Positions 51,040 through 60,818 of a stretch of 64,000 bases of DNA are shown here, piece after piece. The stretch's first letter is position 1. The number at the start of each line of letters is the position of its first letter. The notes beneath the pieces were generated by a model. That model saw nothing but the letters and a program-made list of their open reading frames with translations, had not been told where the DNA came from and did no database searches. The position numbers and the translations under genes are program-made. This stretch comes from Thermopolyspora flexuosa (GTDB taxonomy: Bacteria; Actinomycetota; Actinomycetes; Streptosporangiales; Streptosporangiaceae), in assembly GCF_006716785.1 (NCBI RefSeq), contig NZ_VFPQ01000001.1, positions 930,001 through 994,000 of the forward strand, given 5' to 3'.

Positions 51040-51525
51040 ATGGCGGTGAAGCGAAATTACATTGCGATGGCGAACTTGGAGCCGTTTGATTTGCCTAGTC
51101 TAATTGAGTGGATCTGGCTCTGAGAGGTGTCCGAGGGAACCCACGAGGTTCGCTGTATACCATTCATTGTTTACGGGGTGGCGCTGTTGGATCTGGTGAA
51201 GCTGGATCCGGACGGTCGCCTGGTCGAAGAAGTCATCCGGCCATCGGGACGTCGTGTGATGCGCATGCTGTCGATCCCGTCCGCGATGGAGACCGACCTG
51301 AAAGAAGAACTGAACTCCCTGCTGCGGAACGGAAATCTCCTCCACGAATGGAACGGGGATAGGAACGCGGCCATCGACGTGCCGCCAGGGGCCAACGGCG
51401 ACGAAGTGGTGCGGCTGGCGGCCGAAGCCGAACGAAAAGAATTGGCCTACTGGGAGTGGGCCGACGTGAAGCCTTTTGCCTTCGAGTATATAGACCTCAG
51501 AAAACCTGAGCCGGAAGGCGGGTAG
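51040..51525 (+). pseudogene. DUF4265-like gene with an internal stop codon
   Basis: One frame encodes MAVKRNYIAMANLEPFDLP, then SLIEWIWL, TGA (51121-51123), and continues EVSEGTHEVRCIPFIVYGVALLDLVKL, then the rest to 51525. The joined product of about 160 aa has the layout of DUF4265 proteins: a W-containing element, then a short turn, then C/NIPF-x-x-YGVALxDxV. The TGA sits in the turn, where one Arg or similar codon would be expected. A GTG at 51127 could restart translation of the C-terminal 132 residues. Adjacent to broken neighbours, so decay is likely. Confidence 0.65.
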
Positions 51526-51546
51526 ACTTACTCAGAATTCAAAAGA

Positions 51547-51559
51547 ATGGAAGAGGTTC
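51547..51559 (+). repeat. 13-bp scar of the nuclease-tip 3' end
   Basis: ATGGAAGAGGTTC is identical to the sequence at the end of the nuclease tip in front of the third immunity copy (61125-61137), where it encodes the final Trp-Lys-Arg-Phe region. It precedes the broken immunity copy at the same distance to within a base or two. This marks a toxin tip that once stood here. Confidence 0.55.
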
Positions 51560-51566
51560 CCGTGAG

Positions 51567-52180
51567 ATGGCCAGAGAGATGTCCGCTCCGGCGGTGTTGC
51601 GTTTGGCGAAGGAGCTCGGCGTGGTTGCTTCGAGCGCCGAGGTGACCCGAAGAGGTGAGGTGAACTGGGAATCTGGAGATTTGAAGTACTTTGATGGGTC
51701 ATGAAGAGTGTTCCGGGTCGGCTGACCTGGGGTCTGAATGTAGGCGATATGAAGTTCGGTCCGCCTATGGAGCGATATGGGCGAATGGTCGTGCGGATTC
51801 GCGGTCCGCATGATGAGTTCCCTGTTCCCAAGCGGCCGGATGATCTCCTTGTCAAGTGGCTCCAGGAAGGGCTGGGGAAAGCGAAAGAATTCGTGGCCGA
51901 TCGTGCTGACCTCTGTGTTCTCCTCTCGTCACCCGAAGACGTATGGCGGGGAGACCTGTATGCGTGGCTCCCGCCGTCCAACTATCCGGCTCGGCTCATC
52001 CAGGCCTTGGTGCTTGCGCGTGATATCGGTAGCTCTGAATTGGAGTCGCGGGTCATGGAGCGGCTGAGGCAAGGGAGAAAAGTTGATCCCAGGACCGGAG
52101 AGCTGACCGATGTTATGACTGAGGCCAGAAGCTGGGCGCGTCGGTTTTCGGCCGTTCTCGGGTTCGATATCCCGCTCTAG
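51567..52180 (+). pseudogene. Frameshifted copy of the three-copy immunity family
   Basis: The frame from ATG 51567 (MAREMSAPAVLRLAKELGVV) runs parallel to 49395 and 61147 for about 42 codons. At about 51692 one G is missing compared with both other copies (ACTTTGATGGG against TTTTGGATGGG). This brings a stop (TGA at 51701-51703 region) and moves the rest to another frame, which restarts MKSVPGRLTWGLNVGDMKFG and goes to 52180. Thus one single-base deletion inactivated it. The 13 bp before it match the end of the Rhs nuclease tip. Confidence 0.85.
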
Positions 52181-52279
52181 CAAGGGTCTTGCTTGGCCGG
52201 AAAACGACGGCCGGCCGATGCGTGCAACGGTGTGTCTAAACCGAAAGCCGGTGCTGTGGTGAGGAGTTGTGGTGGCCAG

Positions 52280-52311
52280 GCGCCCCGGTCCGGTGTGGAC
52301 CAGGGCGCTTT
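52280..52311. terminator. Hairpin at the original end of the CysS/MshC-like gene, copy 1
   Basis: GCGCCCCGGTCC (52280-52291) and GGACCAGGGCGC (52297-52308) form a 12-bp stem with one mismatch and a GGTGT loop, followed by CTTTG. The hairpin and following 14 bp up to the TGA of the gene fragment are repeated at 61858-61900. Confidence 0.6.
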
Positions 52312-52319
52312 GCGTGTCG

Positions 52320-52578
52320 TCAGGTGAGGCCGAGGATGGTGAGCACCGTCCGGGCGGTCTGGCCGCCTTCCTCCTCGGCTATGGCGAGGGCGGCGGGGAC
52401 GTTGAGGTCGTCGAGGAGGGCGCGGACGGCGGCCTGTTCGGCGGCCGGTGAGGACGTGTTGCGGCCGGTGGCGGTGTGCAGGCGGTCGAGGTGGGCGGCC
52501 GCGGCCTCGAGGGCGGCGGGGGAGTAGTCCCAGTCGGCCGACCAGGGGCGGTTGATGAGCAGCGGTCGCAGGGCCGCG
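52320..52578 (-). pseudogene. 3' fragment of the CysS/MshC-like gene, long copy
   Basis: From the TGA at 52320-52322 up to about 52578 the sequence is almost identical (four differences seen by eye in 256 bp) to the 3' end of the intact gene at 63028-63283. Reading on the minus strand it ends TVLTILGLT. After 52578 homology stops abruptly. It has no start and is non-functional. It keeps the original stop codon and 3' hairpin that the intact gene has lost. Confidence 0.9.
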
Positions 52579-52874
52579 CGGCGGAACAGGCACGAAGCAG
52601 GCCGGCGGTGACGATACCCCGTCCGCGAGATCCGCTTTCTCCCCGTTCGCCGGACATGATCTGAAGATCGTGAAAGGGCGACGGTTCATTTCACGGATTT
52701 GACTGTGATCTTACTCACTCTTGTCAGGATTTGTTGATCTTTACTGCCTTCTCATCCGAATGATCTTCAACCGGCACGGTTCGCCCCGGTCGGTTGTTTT
52801 TGGATGTCCCATACGGGCGATTTCGGCGTGTTCTTGTCGGCGTTGTCGGTGACCCGGTCCCGGAGGGTTCTGGC
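52579..52874. other. Leader of the Rhs gene
   Basis: About 300 bp between the gene fragment and the Rhs start. An AT-rich segment (52690-52770) holds TTGACT at 52699-52704 as a possible -35 box, but I find no convincing -10 at the right distance. GGAGGG at 52862-52867 is the ribosome site for Rhs. Confidence 0.4.
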
Positions 52875-55800
52875 ATGTCACGACCGAGGTGGAGTCGTGC
52901 CCGTTGGTGGATCGCCTTAGTCAGCTGCGTGCTGGCGGCGCCCGGGCTGGCGGAGCTGCAGCCCGTCCCGGCGGCGGCCTCCACCTCCAGATCGGTGTCG
53001 CTGGACCTTCCGGTACAGGCATCCGGCAGCGCCGCCGGGCTGCCGCACCTGGTGAGCACCGCGCAGACCCAGGAGGCGAAGGCAGGCCCGGTTGCCGCCA
53101 TGGAGCGGCCCGAGGACGCGTTGCCCCTGGACACCGAGGTACGCGGGAATCCGGGCCATATCCCGCAGACCAGAACCCCCGCGGGGCCGTCGCTGTTCCT
53201 GTCGGCCGAGGTGCGCGCCGCGGCCGACTGCCGGCATCCGGCCTGGTCGTCGTGGGGGGACTACGACCCCGGCGACATCGTGTCCTACCGAGGTCACGAC
53301 TGGGAGGCGATCGATCCCTGGCCGGGCATCCCGCCGAGTGAGCCCGAATGGGAGGACCTGGGGCCGTGCCACACCGGTGCCCCCTCCGGCGCGCCGATCG
53401 TGCTCGACATGAAGCCGGTGGCCGGGGCCCTTGTGCCCTCGGTGACGCCCAAGCTGACCGCGGTGGCCGAGAGCGGCCCGGGCACGATCGTGTGGGGACG
53501 GCTGCGCTACTCCTTCGAGGTGGAAAGCGACCTCAGCAGCCAGGAGCCCGACCCGGACACATGGCGTGACCGCGATGGGTGGCGGGACCTCCCGCGGAAC
53601 GACGAGCCCTACGTGCGCGTGACGTCGGGATGGCTGGGCCTCAACGTGAACAGCTGGACCGTACCCGCCGGGAAGCTGGAGTGGGGCAAGCCGTACCGGT
53701 GGCGGGTGACGGTGCAGGACGCGTCCAACCAGGCGCAGACCGTCAGCGACTGGATGACGTTCGTCACCGGGGTCCGGCAGCCGCCCGTCTCCTCCCAGAT
53801 GGCGATCCAGGGTGCGAACGGCCAGGAGTTCGACCACCTGTCCGGCAACTACACCACCACGTTCATGGACGCCTCGGTCAAGGCCGTGGGTCCGCAGCTC
53901 GCGGTGATCCGCACCTACAACAGCCTGGATCCGCGCAGGGACGGCATCTTCGGCGCGGGCTGGACGAGCCGGTACGACATGAAGATCGTGCCGGAGGTCA
54001 TCGACGGCGTGCAGGCCCTGCGGGTGACCTACCCGGACGGCCGGCAGCTGCGGTTCGCGGCGGCCGGGAACGGGACCTTCCAGCCCCCGCCCGGAATGCA
54101 CGCCACGATCGCCGAGCTCGACGGCGGCGGCTGGCGGCTGATGGACAAGTCCGCCACGTCCTACCTGTTCGACGCGTCCGGCAAGCTGATCCGGATCGAG
54201 GACAACCGCGGCCGCGCGCAGGAGCTCACCTATGACGCCGACGGCAGACTGACGCGGGTGACCTCGCCCGGTGGGCGGTCGCTGACCTTCACCTGGAACG
54301 GCCCGCGGGTCGCGAGCGTGTCCACCGATCCGGTCGGCGACCAGGGGCCGCTCACCTGGACGTACCACTACGAGGGCGACCGGCTGACGGCGGTGTGCGC
54401 CCCGGTGCAGGAACCCAACTGCACCCGGTACGAGTACGGCACCGGCTCGCACTACAGCAACCTGGTCCGCGAGGCCGACCCGATGGGGTACTGGCGGCTC
54501 GACGAGCCGGTGATCCCTGACGGGTGGACCCCGCCGTGGACGTGCCCGCCCCGGCCGAGCCCGAACCAGCCCGAGTGCAACCCGCCGCGCAAGCGCCAGC
54601 TCGCGGACCTGGGCTGGGGCTTCGGCCCGGTCACCGCCGAGGACCCGGGACTGGGTGAGCGCGGCGCGCTCGCCGGCAGCACCAACACCGCCGCTTACGT
54701 CGACTTCGAGCTGCCGTCGTACTCGATGGCGCGCCTAGGCGACCGCTACACCTTCGAGACCTGGTTCCAGACCACCTCGCCGGGCATGCTGCTGGAGTTC
54801 CGCGAGTACGAGGATGACGTCTTCACCCACCCGGCGGTCTACATCGGCCGCGACGGCAGGCTGAGGGCCCAGCTCAACGAGCTGCCCCGCTACGCGATCA
54901 ATCCCACCACCACCTCCCGGTCGGTCATGGACGGCAGGTGGCACCACCTGGTGGTCACCTTCGACAACGGCACCCAGCGGCTCTACCTGGACGGCCAGCA
55001 GGTGGGCACACTGTCCAACCTGAGCACCACCCCGTTCGACGGGCCGATCCGCTTCGGCCTGGGCTACATCGACTCGTCGTGGCCGTCCAGCCCCGCGTCC
55101 GGGACCACCATCGTCGGATTCCCGTTCTACGGGCTGCTGGACGAGGTGGCGGTCTACGACCGGGCGCTGACCGCCGACGAGGTCGCCGCCCACTACCAGG
55201 CCGGCACCACCCCCGCTCCGCACCTGCTCACCAAGATCACCCTGCCGTCGGGCCGGGTGTGGATGACGAACACCTACGACACGGCGAACGACCGCATCGC
55301 CACCCACACCGACGAGCACGGCGGTACCTGGAAGATCGGCAAGCCCAAGGTATGGAAGGACCCGCTCAAGCCGGAGTACGACCAGGACCAGTCGAAGCGC
55401 ATCGTCGAGGTGACCGACCCGCACGACGGCAAGCTGAGCTACGTCCACGACGCCTGGCGCGGGTACCGCCTGGTCCAGGAGACCGACCAGCTCGGGCACA
55501 CCACCTACTACAGGTACGACTCCGGCGGCTTCCCGGCCGTGATCACGGACCGCAACGGCAACAAGGTCCAGCTCGCGCACGACAAACGCGGGAACCTTCT
55601 GCGCAGGCGGGAGTGCCGGGCCCCGAACGACTGCCAGACCGAGTACTTCACGTACCACGTCAACACCGCCAACCCCTTCGACCCGCGCAACGACGAGCTC
55701 ACCGTCGTCCGGGACGCCAGGTCGCAGAGCGCGACCGACGACACCTACGCCACGCGGTACGAGTACACGCCCTACGGCGAGGAGGCCAAGGAGATCCTGC

Positions 55801-58800
55801 CGCCCACGCCGGACTTCCCGTCGGGGCGCGAGCTGGTCACGACGTACACCGACGGCACGGAGCCCGCGGAGGGCGGCGGCACGACCCCGGCGGGCCTGGT
55901 CAAGTCCGAGCGGGACGCCAAGGGGTACGAGCACACCTACACCTACACGGCGGCCGGTGACCTCGCCACCGAGACCTACCCCGGCGGGCTGAAGATCCGG
56001 TACGAGTACGACGAGATCGGCCGGGTGATCTCGCGCACCGAGATATCGAAGGCGCACCCCGAGGGCGTCACGACCACCTTCACCTACGACGGCCTCGGCC
56101 GGGTGGTCGCGCAGACCGGTCCCGGCGTGCGCAACGAGGTCACCGGCGTCACCCACACGCTGCAGTCCCGGTACACCTACGACGCCGACGGCAACCGGCT
56201 GACCGAGAGCGTCGTCGACCTGACCGGCGGGGACCCCACCCGCACGATCACCTACACCTACGACGACTACGGCCGGACGGAGACGGTGACCGGCCCCGAG
56301 GGCGGCGTCGTCCGCTACACCTGGGACCACACCGGTGCGCTGACCAGCGTGACCGACGAGATGGGCACGGTCATCCACTACACCTACACGGCGCGCGGCG
56401 AGCAGGCGTCCCGCATCCTCAAGGGCTGGACCGGCAGCCCGGTCAACCCGCAGCCGGCCAAGGACGTGGTGCTCGAGTCCAGGGCGTACGACCCGGAGGG
56501 CCGCCTGGCGTCCACGACCGACGCGATGGGCCGCACGACCTCGTACGTCTACTACGGCGACGACCTGCTGTCCAAGGTCATCGCCGACGACGTACGGCTC
56601 AACGGGTCCACCACCCGCCGCGACGTGGTGCTGGAGTCCAGGGTCTACGACGCCGCGGGCAACCTGATCCGCAAGGAGACCGGGGGCGGCATCGAGCGCA
56701 CCGACTACGTGTACGACGCGGCCGACCGGCTGGTGTCCGAGACCTTCGACCCGTCCCGTCTCGCCCGCAAGACCTCCTACACCTACGACGCCAACGACAA
56801 CGTCGTCGAGGTGCGGTACACCGCCGCCAACACGCCGCGGGTCGAGACCATCGAGTTCGAGTACAACCCGGACGACGAGCTGATCCGCAAGAAGGTGAAG
56901 AACGGGGACAACGACCTGATCACCACCTACGACGTCGACGACCGCGGCCTCGTCGTCAAGATCACCGACCCGCGCGGCAACGAGCCCGGGGCGAACCCGG
57001 CCGACTACACCACCGACCTGCGGTACGACGCGGCCTACCGGCTCGTCGAGGCCCGGGCGCCGCCGGTCACGATCGAGAAGATGGGCGCCGAGCCGACCAC
57101 GGCCCGGCCCACCGTGCGGTTCGGCTATGACGGCTCCGGGCAGCGCACGCACGAGGTCGACGCCGAGGGGCGCACCACGGTCTACGCGTTCGACAAGGCC
57201 GGGCGGCTGACCTCGGTGACCCACCCGCAGTACACCCCGCCGGGCGGGTCGGCGCTGACCCCGCGCGAGACCTACGAGTACGACGCCGCGGGCCGGCCGA
57301 TCCGGTACACCAACGCCCGCGGCCGGACCTGGACGACCGAGTACGACGCGCTGGGCAACCGGGTCCGCGTCACCGAGCCCGGGCCGGACGGCGAGCCGGG
57401 CGGCCGGTGGGTGTACGAGTACGACCTGGTCGGCGAGATGCTCGCCCAGGTCGACCCGACCGGTGCCCGCACCGAGTTCACCTACGACGACCTCGGCCGG
57501 CAGATCACCGCCACGGTGATCGAGCGCAAGCCCACCACCACGGCGATCGTCACCCGGATGGAGTACGACGACGCCGACAATCTGATCAAGGAGATCGGCC
57601 CCTCGTCGCGGACCACCACGTACGAGGTGAACGCGGCGGGCGAGGTGACCGCGGAGACCGACCCGCTGGGCGCCACGACCAGGTACGCCTACGACCTGCT
57701 CGGCCGCGAGGTGCGGGAGACCGACCCCCTGGGCAACGCCACGGTCACCGAGTACGACCTGGCCGGGCGGGCGGTCGCGGTCACCGACCTGGACGCGAAC
57801 GGCTCGATCATCCGGACCGTCCGGTTCGGCTACGACGCGGCCGGCAACCTGACCAGCGAGACCTCCGGCGAGGGCCACGTCACGCGGCGTACCTATGACG
57901 CCTCGAACGCGCTGGTCAAGCTCGTCGAGCCGGTTACCGACGACCGGTCGATCACCACCACGTACGGCTACGACGCCACCGGTGCCCGGACCCGGGTCAC
58001 GGACGGGCGCGGCAACACCACCTGGACCACCTACAACGGCCTCGGGCTGGTCGAGAAGGTGATCGAGCCGCCGACGGCCGCGCACCCCGAGGAGGCCGAC
58101 CGCACCTGGACCAGCGTCTACGACGCGGGCGGCAACCTGGTCACCGCGATCGCGCCCGGCGGGGTGCGGGTCGACCGGGAGTTCGACCACCTCGACCGGG
58201 TGGTGCGCGAGGTCGGGTCGGGCGCGTCGGTGCCCACGCCGGAGCGCACCTACGCCTACGACCTGATGGGGCGGGAGACCGCCATCGGTGACTACACGCT
58301 CGAGTACAACGACCGGGGTCTGGTCACCAAGATCTCCAAGGGCGGCAACCAGGTCGCGGCGTTCGCCTACGACGCGCTGGGCAACCCGACCCAGCGGGTC
58401 GACGGCACCGGCACCGCCACGTTCACCTGGGACAACGACGACCGCCTGCGCACCGTCGTCGAGCCGGTGACCGGCCGTACCTTCACCTACGACTACGACC
58501 GGGACGACCGGCTCACCACGCTCACCTCCGCGAACCCGGCCAACCGGCAGACCTTCGAGTACGACCCGGTCGACCGGCTGATCCGGCAGACGCTGACGAA
58601 CGGCAGCGGCGCCCAGATCGCGCGGATCACCTACGAGTGGGACAAGGACGACAATCTCGTCGCGAAGACCACCGAGGGCCTGGCGGGCGCGGGCCGCAAC
58701 GCCTATGGCTACGACAAGTCCGGGCGGCTGATCTCCTGGACCGGGCCGGACGGCAACACCACCACCTACGAGTGGGACGACGCCGGCAACCGCATCAGGG

Positions 58801-60818
58801 CCGGGAACAAGACCTTCGTCTACGACGAGCGCAACCGGCTGCTGCGCGGCGACGGCGTCGAGTACACCTACACCCCGCGCGGCACCGTGGCGACCGAGAC
58901 CAAGGACGGCGTCACCAGGAACCTGGTCTTCGACGCCTTCGACCGGCTGGTCTCGGACGGGGACATCACCTACACCTACGACGCGCTGGGCCGGATCGCC
59001 TCGCGGTCCAAGGGCGGGGAGACGGAGCACTACTCCTACTCCGGCCTGGAGAACGACATCGCCGTCGTCACCGACGGGTCGGGCGCGGTCAAGGCCAGGT
59101 ACGGCCGGGACCCCGACGGCGTGCTGCTCGGCCTGAAGGAGGGCGACGACCCGGCCGTCGGCGTGCTGAGCGACCAGCACGACGACGTGGTCGCCACCTA
59201 CTCGGCGGCCGGGCTGGTGGACTCCACCGCCTACTCGCCGTTCGGCGAGGTGGTGGCCCGGACCGGCACCGCCCGCCGCATGGGCTTCCAGGGCGAGTAC
59301 ACCGACCCGGACACCGGCAAGGTGAACATGCTCGCCCGCTGGTACGTCCCGGGCACCGGCGGCTTCGCCTCCCGGGACACGGCCGACCTGGATCCGGATC
59401 CGTCGATCCAGCTCAACCGCTACGCGTACGCCAACGGCAACCCGCTGGCCTACACCGACCCGAGCGGCAACTGCCCGTTCTGCATCCCGCTCGCCATCGC
59501 GGCCCTGCGGGTCGCCGCGCAGATGGCGCTGCGCCAGGTCGTCCAGCGGGCCGCGGTGCAGGCCGGCCGGGCGGTGGTGCAGCGGGCCGTCCAGCAGGCC
59601 GGCCAGCGCGCCGCACAGCAGGCCGCCAGGGCCGCGGGCAAGGCGGGCCAGCAGGCGGCGAAGAAAACCACCCAGAACGCGGCGAAGAACGCGACCCGGC
59701 AGGCCACGAAGCGGGCCGGGAACAACGCGTCGAGGGCCAACAAGGCGACGAAGGCGCAGAGGTCGTCCAAGGCGTCGAAGTCCTCGAGGGCGAAGCAGCA
59801 GAGGTCCGCCAGGGCCAAGAACCAGAAGGCGAAGCAGCCCAAGAGCCCCAAGGCGAAGAAGCCGAAGCTGCCGAAGGTCAAGGCGAAGACGAGGGCGCCC
59901 AAGGGCTCGAAGGCGAAGCCTTCCAAGGCGAAGCCGTCCAGGTCGAAGACCAATACCAAGAAGAACAACCAGAAGAAGAACACCACCAAGGACTCGGGCA
60001 AGGGCAACAAGGCCAACACCAAGTCCACCGGCACCAAGAGCAACTCGAGCAAGTCCACGACGAAGGACAGGCTGAAGGAGGAGCTCGTCTTCGAGTCGCT
60101 CTCCGATATCGGGAGCGACCTCGGCTGGTCCGGGGGTGCTCCGGCCGGTGGCTTCGGTCCCGCCAGCCTCGGCGGTATCGACCCCTGCGGCAGCCTGCGC
60201 TCGTGCGCCAAGGAGGTCGTCGAGAGCGTCCTCGACGACGTCCAGGACAAGGTCATCAACGATCTGATCGACCAGGTCGTCCCGGAGGTGCCGGTCGACT
60301 ACAGCCCGGGCGGCAACTGCCGGCCGGGCGGGGCCAACAGCTTCGTGCCCGGCACCCCGGTGCTGATGGCCGACGGCACCACCAAGCCGATCGAGGAGGT
60401 CAAGCTCGGCGACCACGTCCTCGCCACCGACCCGGTCACCGGTGTGGTCGAGGCCAAGCCCGTCACCACGCTCATCACCGGCGAGGGCACCAAGCACCTG
60501 GTCGACATCACCATCGACACCGATGGGCCGGAGGGCGACGCCACCGACACGCTGACCGCCACCGCGGACCACCCGTTCTGGGTTCCGGACCTGCGCGAGT
60601 GGCTACCGGCCGAGCGCCTGGCGCCCGGCATGTGGCTCCGGACCGCCGCCGGCACCTACGTCCAGATAACCGCGGTCGCCAAGCGGACCGCCGCCCAGCG
60701 CGTCCACAACCTCACGGTCGACGACCTCCACACCTACCTACCATGTCGTTGCAGGCGGCCAGGCGGTCCTCGTCCACAACTCCAACGACCCCTGCCGGCA
60801 AAACCTGCAACCCGGTAA
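52875..60818 (+). CDS. Secreted Rhs/YD-repeat polymorphic toxin, truncated by frameshift in its HINT domain
   Basis: This 2647-aa protein starts MSRPRWSRARWW (GGAGGG before ATG 52875). Layout by residue: signal peptide 1-37; a small Trp-rich carbohydrate-binding-like module about 118-165 (GDYDPGDIVSYRGHDWEA); DUF6531-type entry about 315-410; YD/RHS repeats about 430-2060, interrupted by a LamG/concanavalin-like domain at about 622-775; the RHS core about 2070-2200, ending YANGNPLAYTDPSGNCP; a Lys/Gln/Ala-rich linker of about 180 residues; and a HINT domain from about 2488 (NSFVPGTPVLMADGTTKPIEE). A duplicated TACC at 60735-60742 shifts the frame, so the last about 27 residues are aberrant and the nuclease tip is lost. 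Removing 4 bp would give one frame of 2753 residues ending at 61140. Confidence 0.92.
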   Translation: MSRPRWSRARWWIALVSCVLAAPGLAELQPVPAAASTSRSVSLDLPVQASGSAAGLPHLVSTAQTQEAKAGPVAAMERPEDALPLDTEVRGNPGHIPQTRTPAGPSLFLSAEVRAAADCRHPAWSSWGDYDPGDIVSYRGHDWEAIDPWPGIPPSEPEWEDLGPCHTGAPSGAPIVLDMKPVAGALVPSVTPKLTAVAESGPGTIVWGRLRYSFEVESDLSSQEPDPDTWRDRDGWRDLPRNDEPYVRVTSGWLGLNVNSWTVPAGKLEWGKPYRWRVTVQDASNQAQTVSDWMTFVTGVRQPPVSSQMAIQGANGQEFDHLSGNYTTTFMDASVKAVGPQLAVIRTYNSLDPRRDGIFGAGWTSRYDMKIVPEVIDGVQALRVTYPDGRQLRFAAAGNGTFQPPPGMHATIAELDGGGWRLMDKSATSYLFDASGKLIRIEDNRGRAQELTYDADGRLTRVTSPGGRSLTFTWNGPRVASVSTDPVGDQGPLTWTYHYEGDRLTAVCAPVQEPNCTRYEYGTGSHYSNLVREADPMGYWRLDEPVIPDGWTPPWTCPPRPSPNQPECNPPRKRQLADLGWGFGPVTAEDPGLGERGALAGSTNTAAYVDFELPSYSMARLGDRYTFETWFQTTSPGMLLEFREYEDDVFTHPAVYIGRDGRLRAQLNELPRYAINPTTTSRSVMDGRWHHLVVTFDNGTQRLYLDGQQVGTLSNLSTTPFDGPIRFGLGYIDSSWPSSPASGTTIVGFPFYGLLDEVAVYDRALTADEVAAHYQAGTTPAPHLLTKITLPSGRVWMTNTYDTANDRIATHTDEHGGTWKIGKPKVWKDPLKPEYDQDQSKRIVEVTDPHDGKLSYVHDAWRGYRLVQETDQLGHTTYYRYDSGGFPAVITDRNGNKVQLAHDKRGNLLRRRECRAPNDCQTEYFTYHVNTANPFDPRNDELTVVRDARSQSATDDTYATRYEYTPYGEEAKEILPPTPDFPSGRELVTTYTDGTEPAEGGGTTPAGLVKSERDAKGYEHTYTYTAAGDLATETYPGGLKIRYEYDEIGRVISRTEISKAHPEGVTTTFTYDGLGRVVAQTGPGVRNEVTGVTHTLQSRYTYDADGNRLTESVVDLTGGDPTRTITYTYDDYGRTETVTGPEGGVVRYTWDHTGALTSVTDEMGTVIHYTYTARGEQASRILKGWTGSPVNPQPAKDVVLESRAYDPEGRLASTTDAMGRTTSYVYYGDDLLSKVIADDVRLNGSTTRRDVVLESRVYDAAGNLIRKETGGGIERTDYVYDAADRLVSETFDPSRLARKTSYTYDANDNVVEVRYTAANTPRVETIEFEYNPDDELIRKKVKNGDNDLITTYDVDDRGLVVKITDPRGNEPGANPADYTTDLRYDAAYRLVEARAPPVTIEKMGAEPTTARPTVRFGYDGSGQRTHEVDAEGRTTVYAFDKAGRLTSVTHPQYTPPGGSALTPRETYEYDAAGRPIRYTNARGRTWTTEYDALGNRVRVTEPGPDGEPGGRWVYEYDLVGEMLAQVDPTGARTEFTYDDLGRQITATVIERKPTTTAIVTRMEYDDADNLIKEIGPSSRTTTYEVNAAGEVTAETDPLGATTRYAYDLLGREVRETDPLGNATVTEYDLAGRAVAVTDLDANGSIIRTVRFGYDAAGNLTSETSGEGHVTRRTYDASNALVKLVEPVTDDRSITTTYGYDATGARTRVTDGRGNTTWTTYNGLGLVEKVIEPPTAAHPEEADRTWTSVYDAGGNLVTAIAPGGVRVDREFDHLDRVVREVGSGASVPTPERTYAYDLMGRETAIGDYTLEYNDRGLVTKISKGGNQVAAFAYDALGNPTQRVDGTGTATFTWDNDDRLRTVVEPVTGRTFTYDYDRDDRLTTLTSANPANRQTFEYDPVDRLIRQTLTNGSGAQIARITYEWDKDDNLVAKTTEGLAGAGRNAYGYDKSGRLISWTGPDGNTTTYEWDDAGNRIRAGNKTFVYDERNRLLRGDGVEYTYTPRGTVATETKDGVTRNLVFDAFDRLVSDGDITYTYDALGRIASRSKGGETEHYSYSGLENDIAVVTDGSGAVKARYGRDPDGVLLGLKEGDDPAVGVLSDQHDDVVATYSAAGLVDSTAYSPFGEVVARTGTARRMGFQGEYTDPDTGKVNMLARWYVPGTGGFASRDTADLDPDPSIQLNRYAYANGNPLAYTDPSGNCPFCIPLAIAALRVAAQMALRQVVQRAAVQAGRAVVQRAVQQAGQRAAQQAARAAGKAGQQAAKKTTQNAAKNATRQATKRAGNNASRANKATKAQRSSKASKSSRAKQQRSARAKNQKAKQPKSPKAKKPKLPKVKAKTRAPKGSKAKPSKAKPSRSKTNTKKNNQKKNTTKDSGKGNKANTKSTGTKSNSSKSTTKDRLKEELVFESLSDIGSDLGWSGGAPAGGFGPASLGGIDPCGSLRSCAKEVVESVLDDVQDKVINDLIDQVVPEVPVDYSPGGNCRPGGANSFVPGTPVLMADGTTKPIEEVKLGDHVLATDPVTGVVEAKPVTTLITGEGTKHLVDITIDTDGPEGDATDTLTATADHPFWVPDLREWLPAERLAPGMWLRTAAGTYVQITAVAKRTAAQRVHNLTVDDLHTYLPCRCRRPGGPRPQLQRPLPAKPATR
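60735..60742. repeat. Duplicated TACC tetranucleotide causing the Rhs frameshift
   Basis: TACCTACC occurs where one TACC would give the normal HINT ending HTYHVVAGGQAVLVHN. Preceded by CACC, so three nACC units are in a row. It may be a slippage event, a population variant or a sequence error. Confidence 0.85.

Noticed and set aside
52721-52745. TTGTCAGGA upstream of Rhs as a third DNA-damage promoter
   Set aside because: The second box TAnnnT is not found at 8 bp; only the first box agrees.
54735-60572. Open frame of 1945 codons on the minus strand opposite the Rhs gene
   Set aside because: It mirrors the codon periodicity of the Rhs gene; its translation is Val/Arg/Gly-rich and repetitive without domains. 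It is a shadow of the YD repeats.
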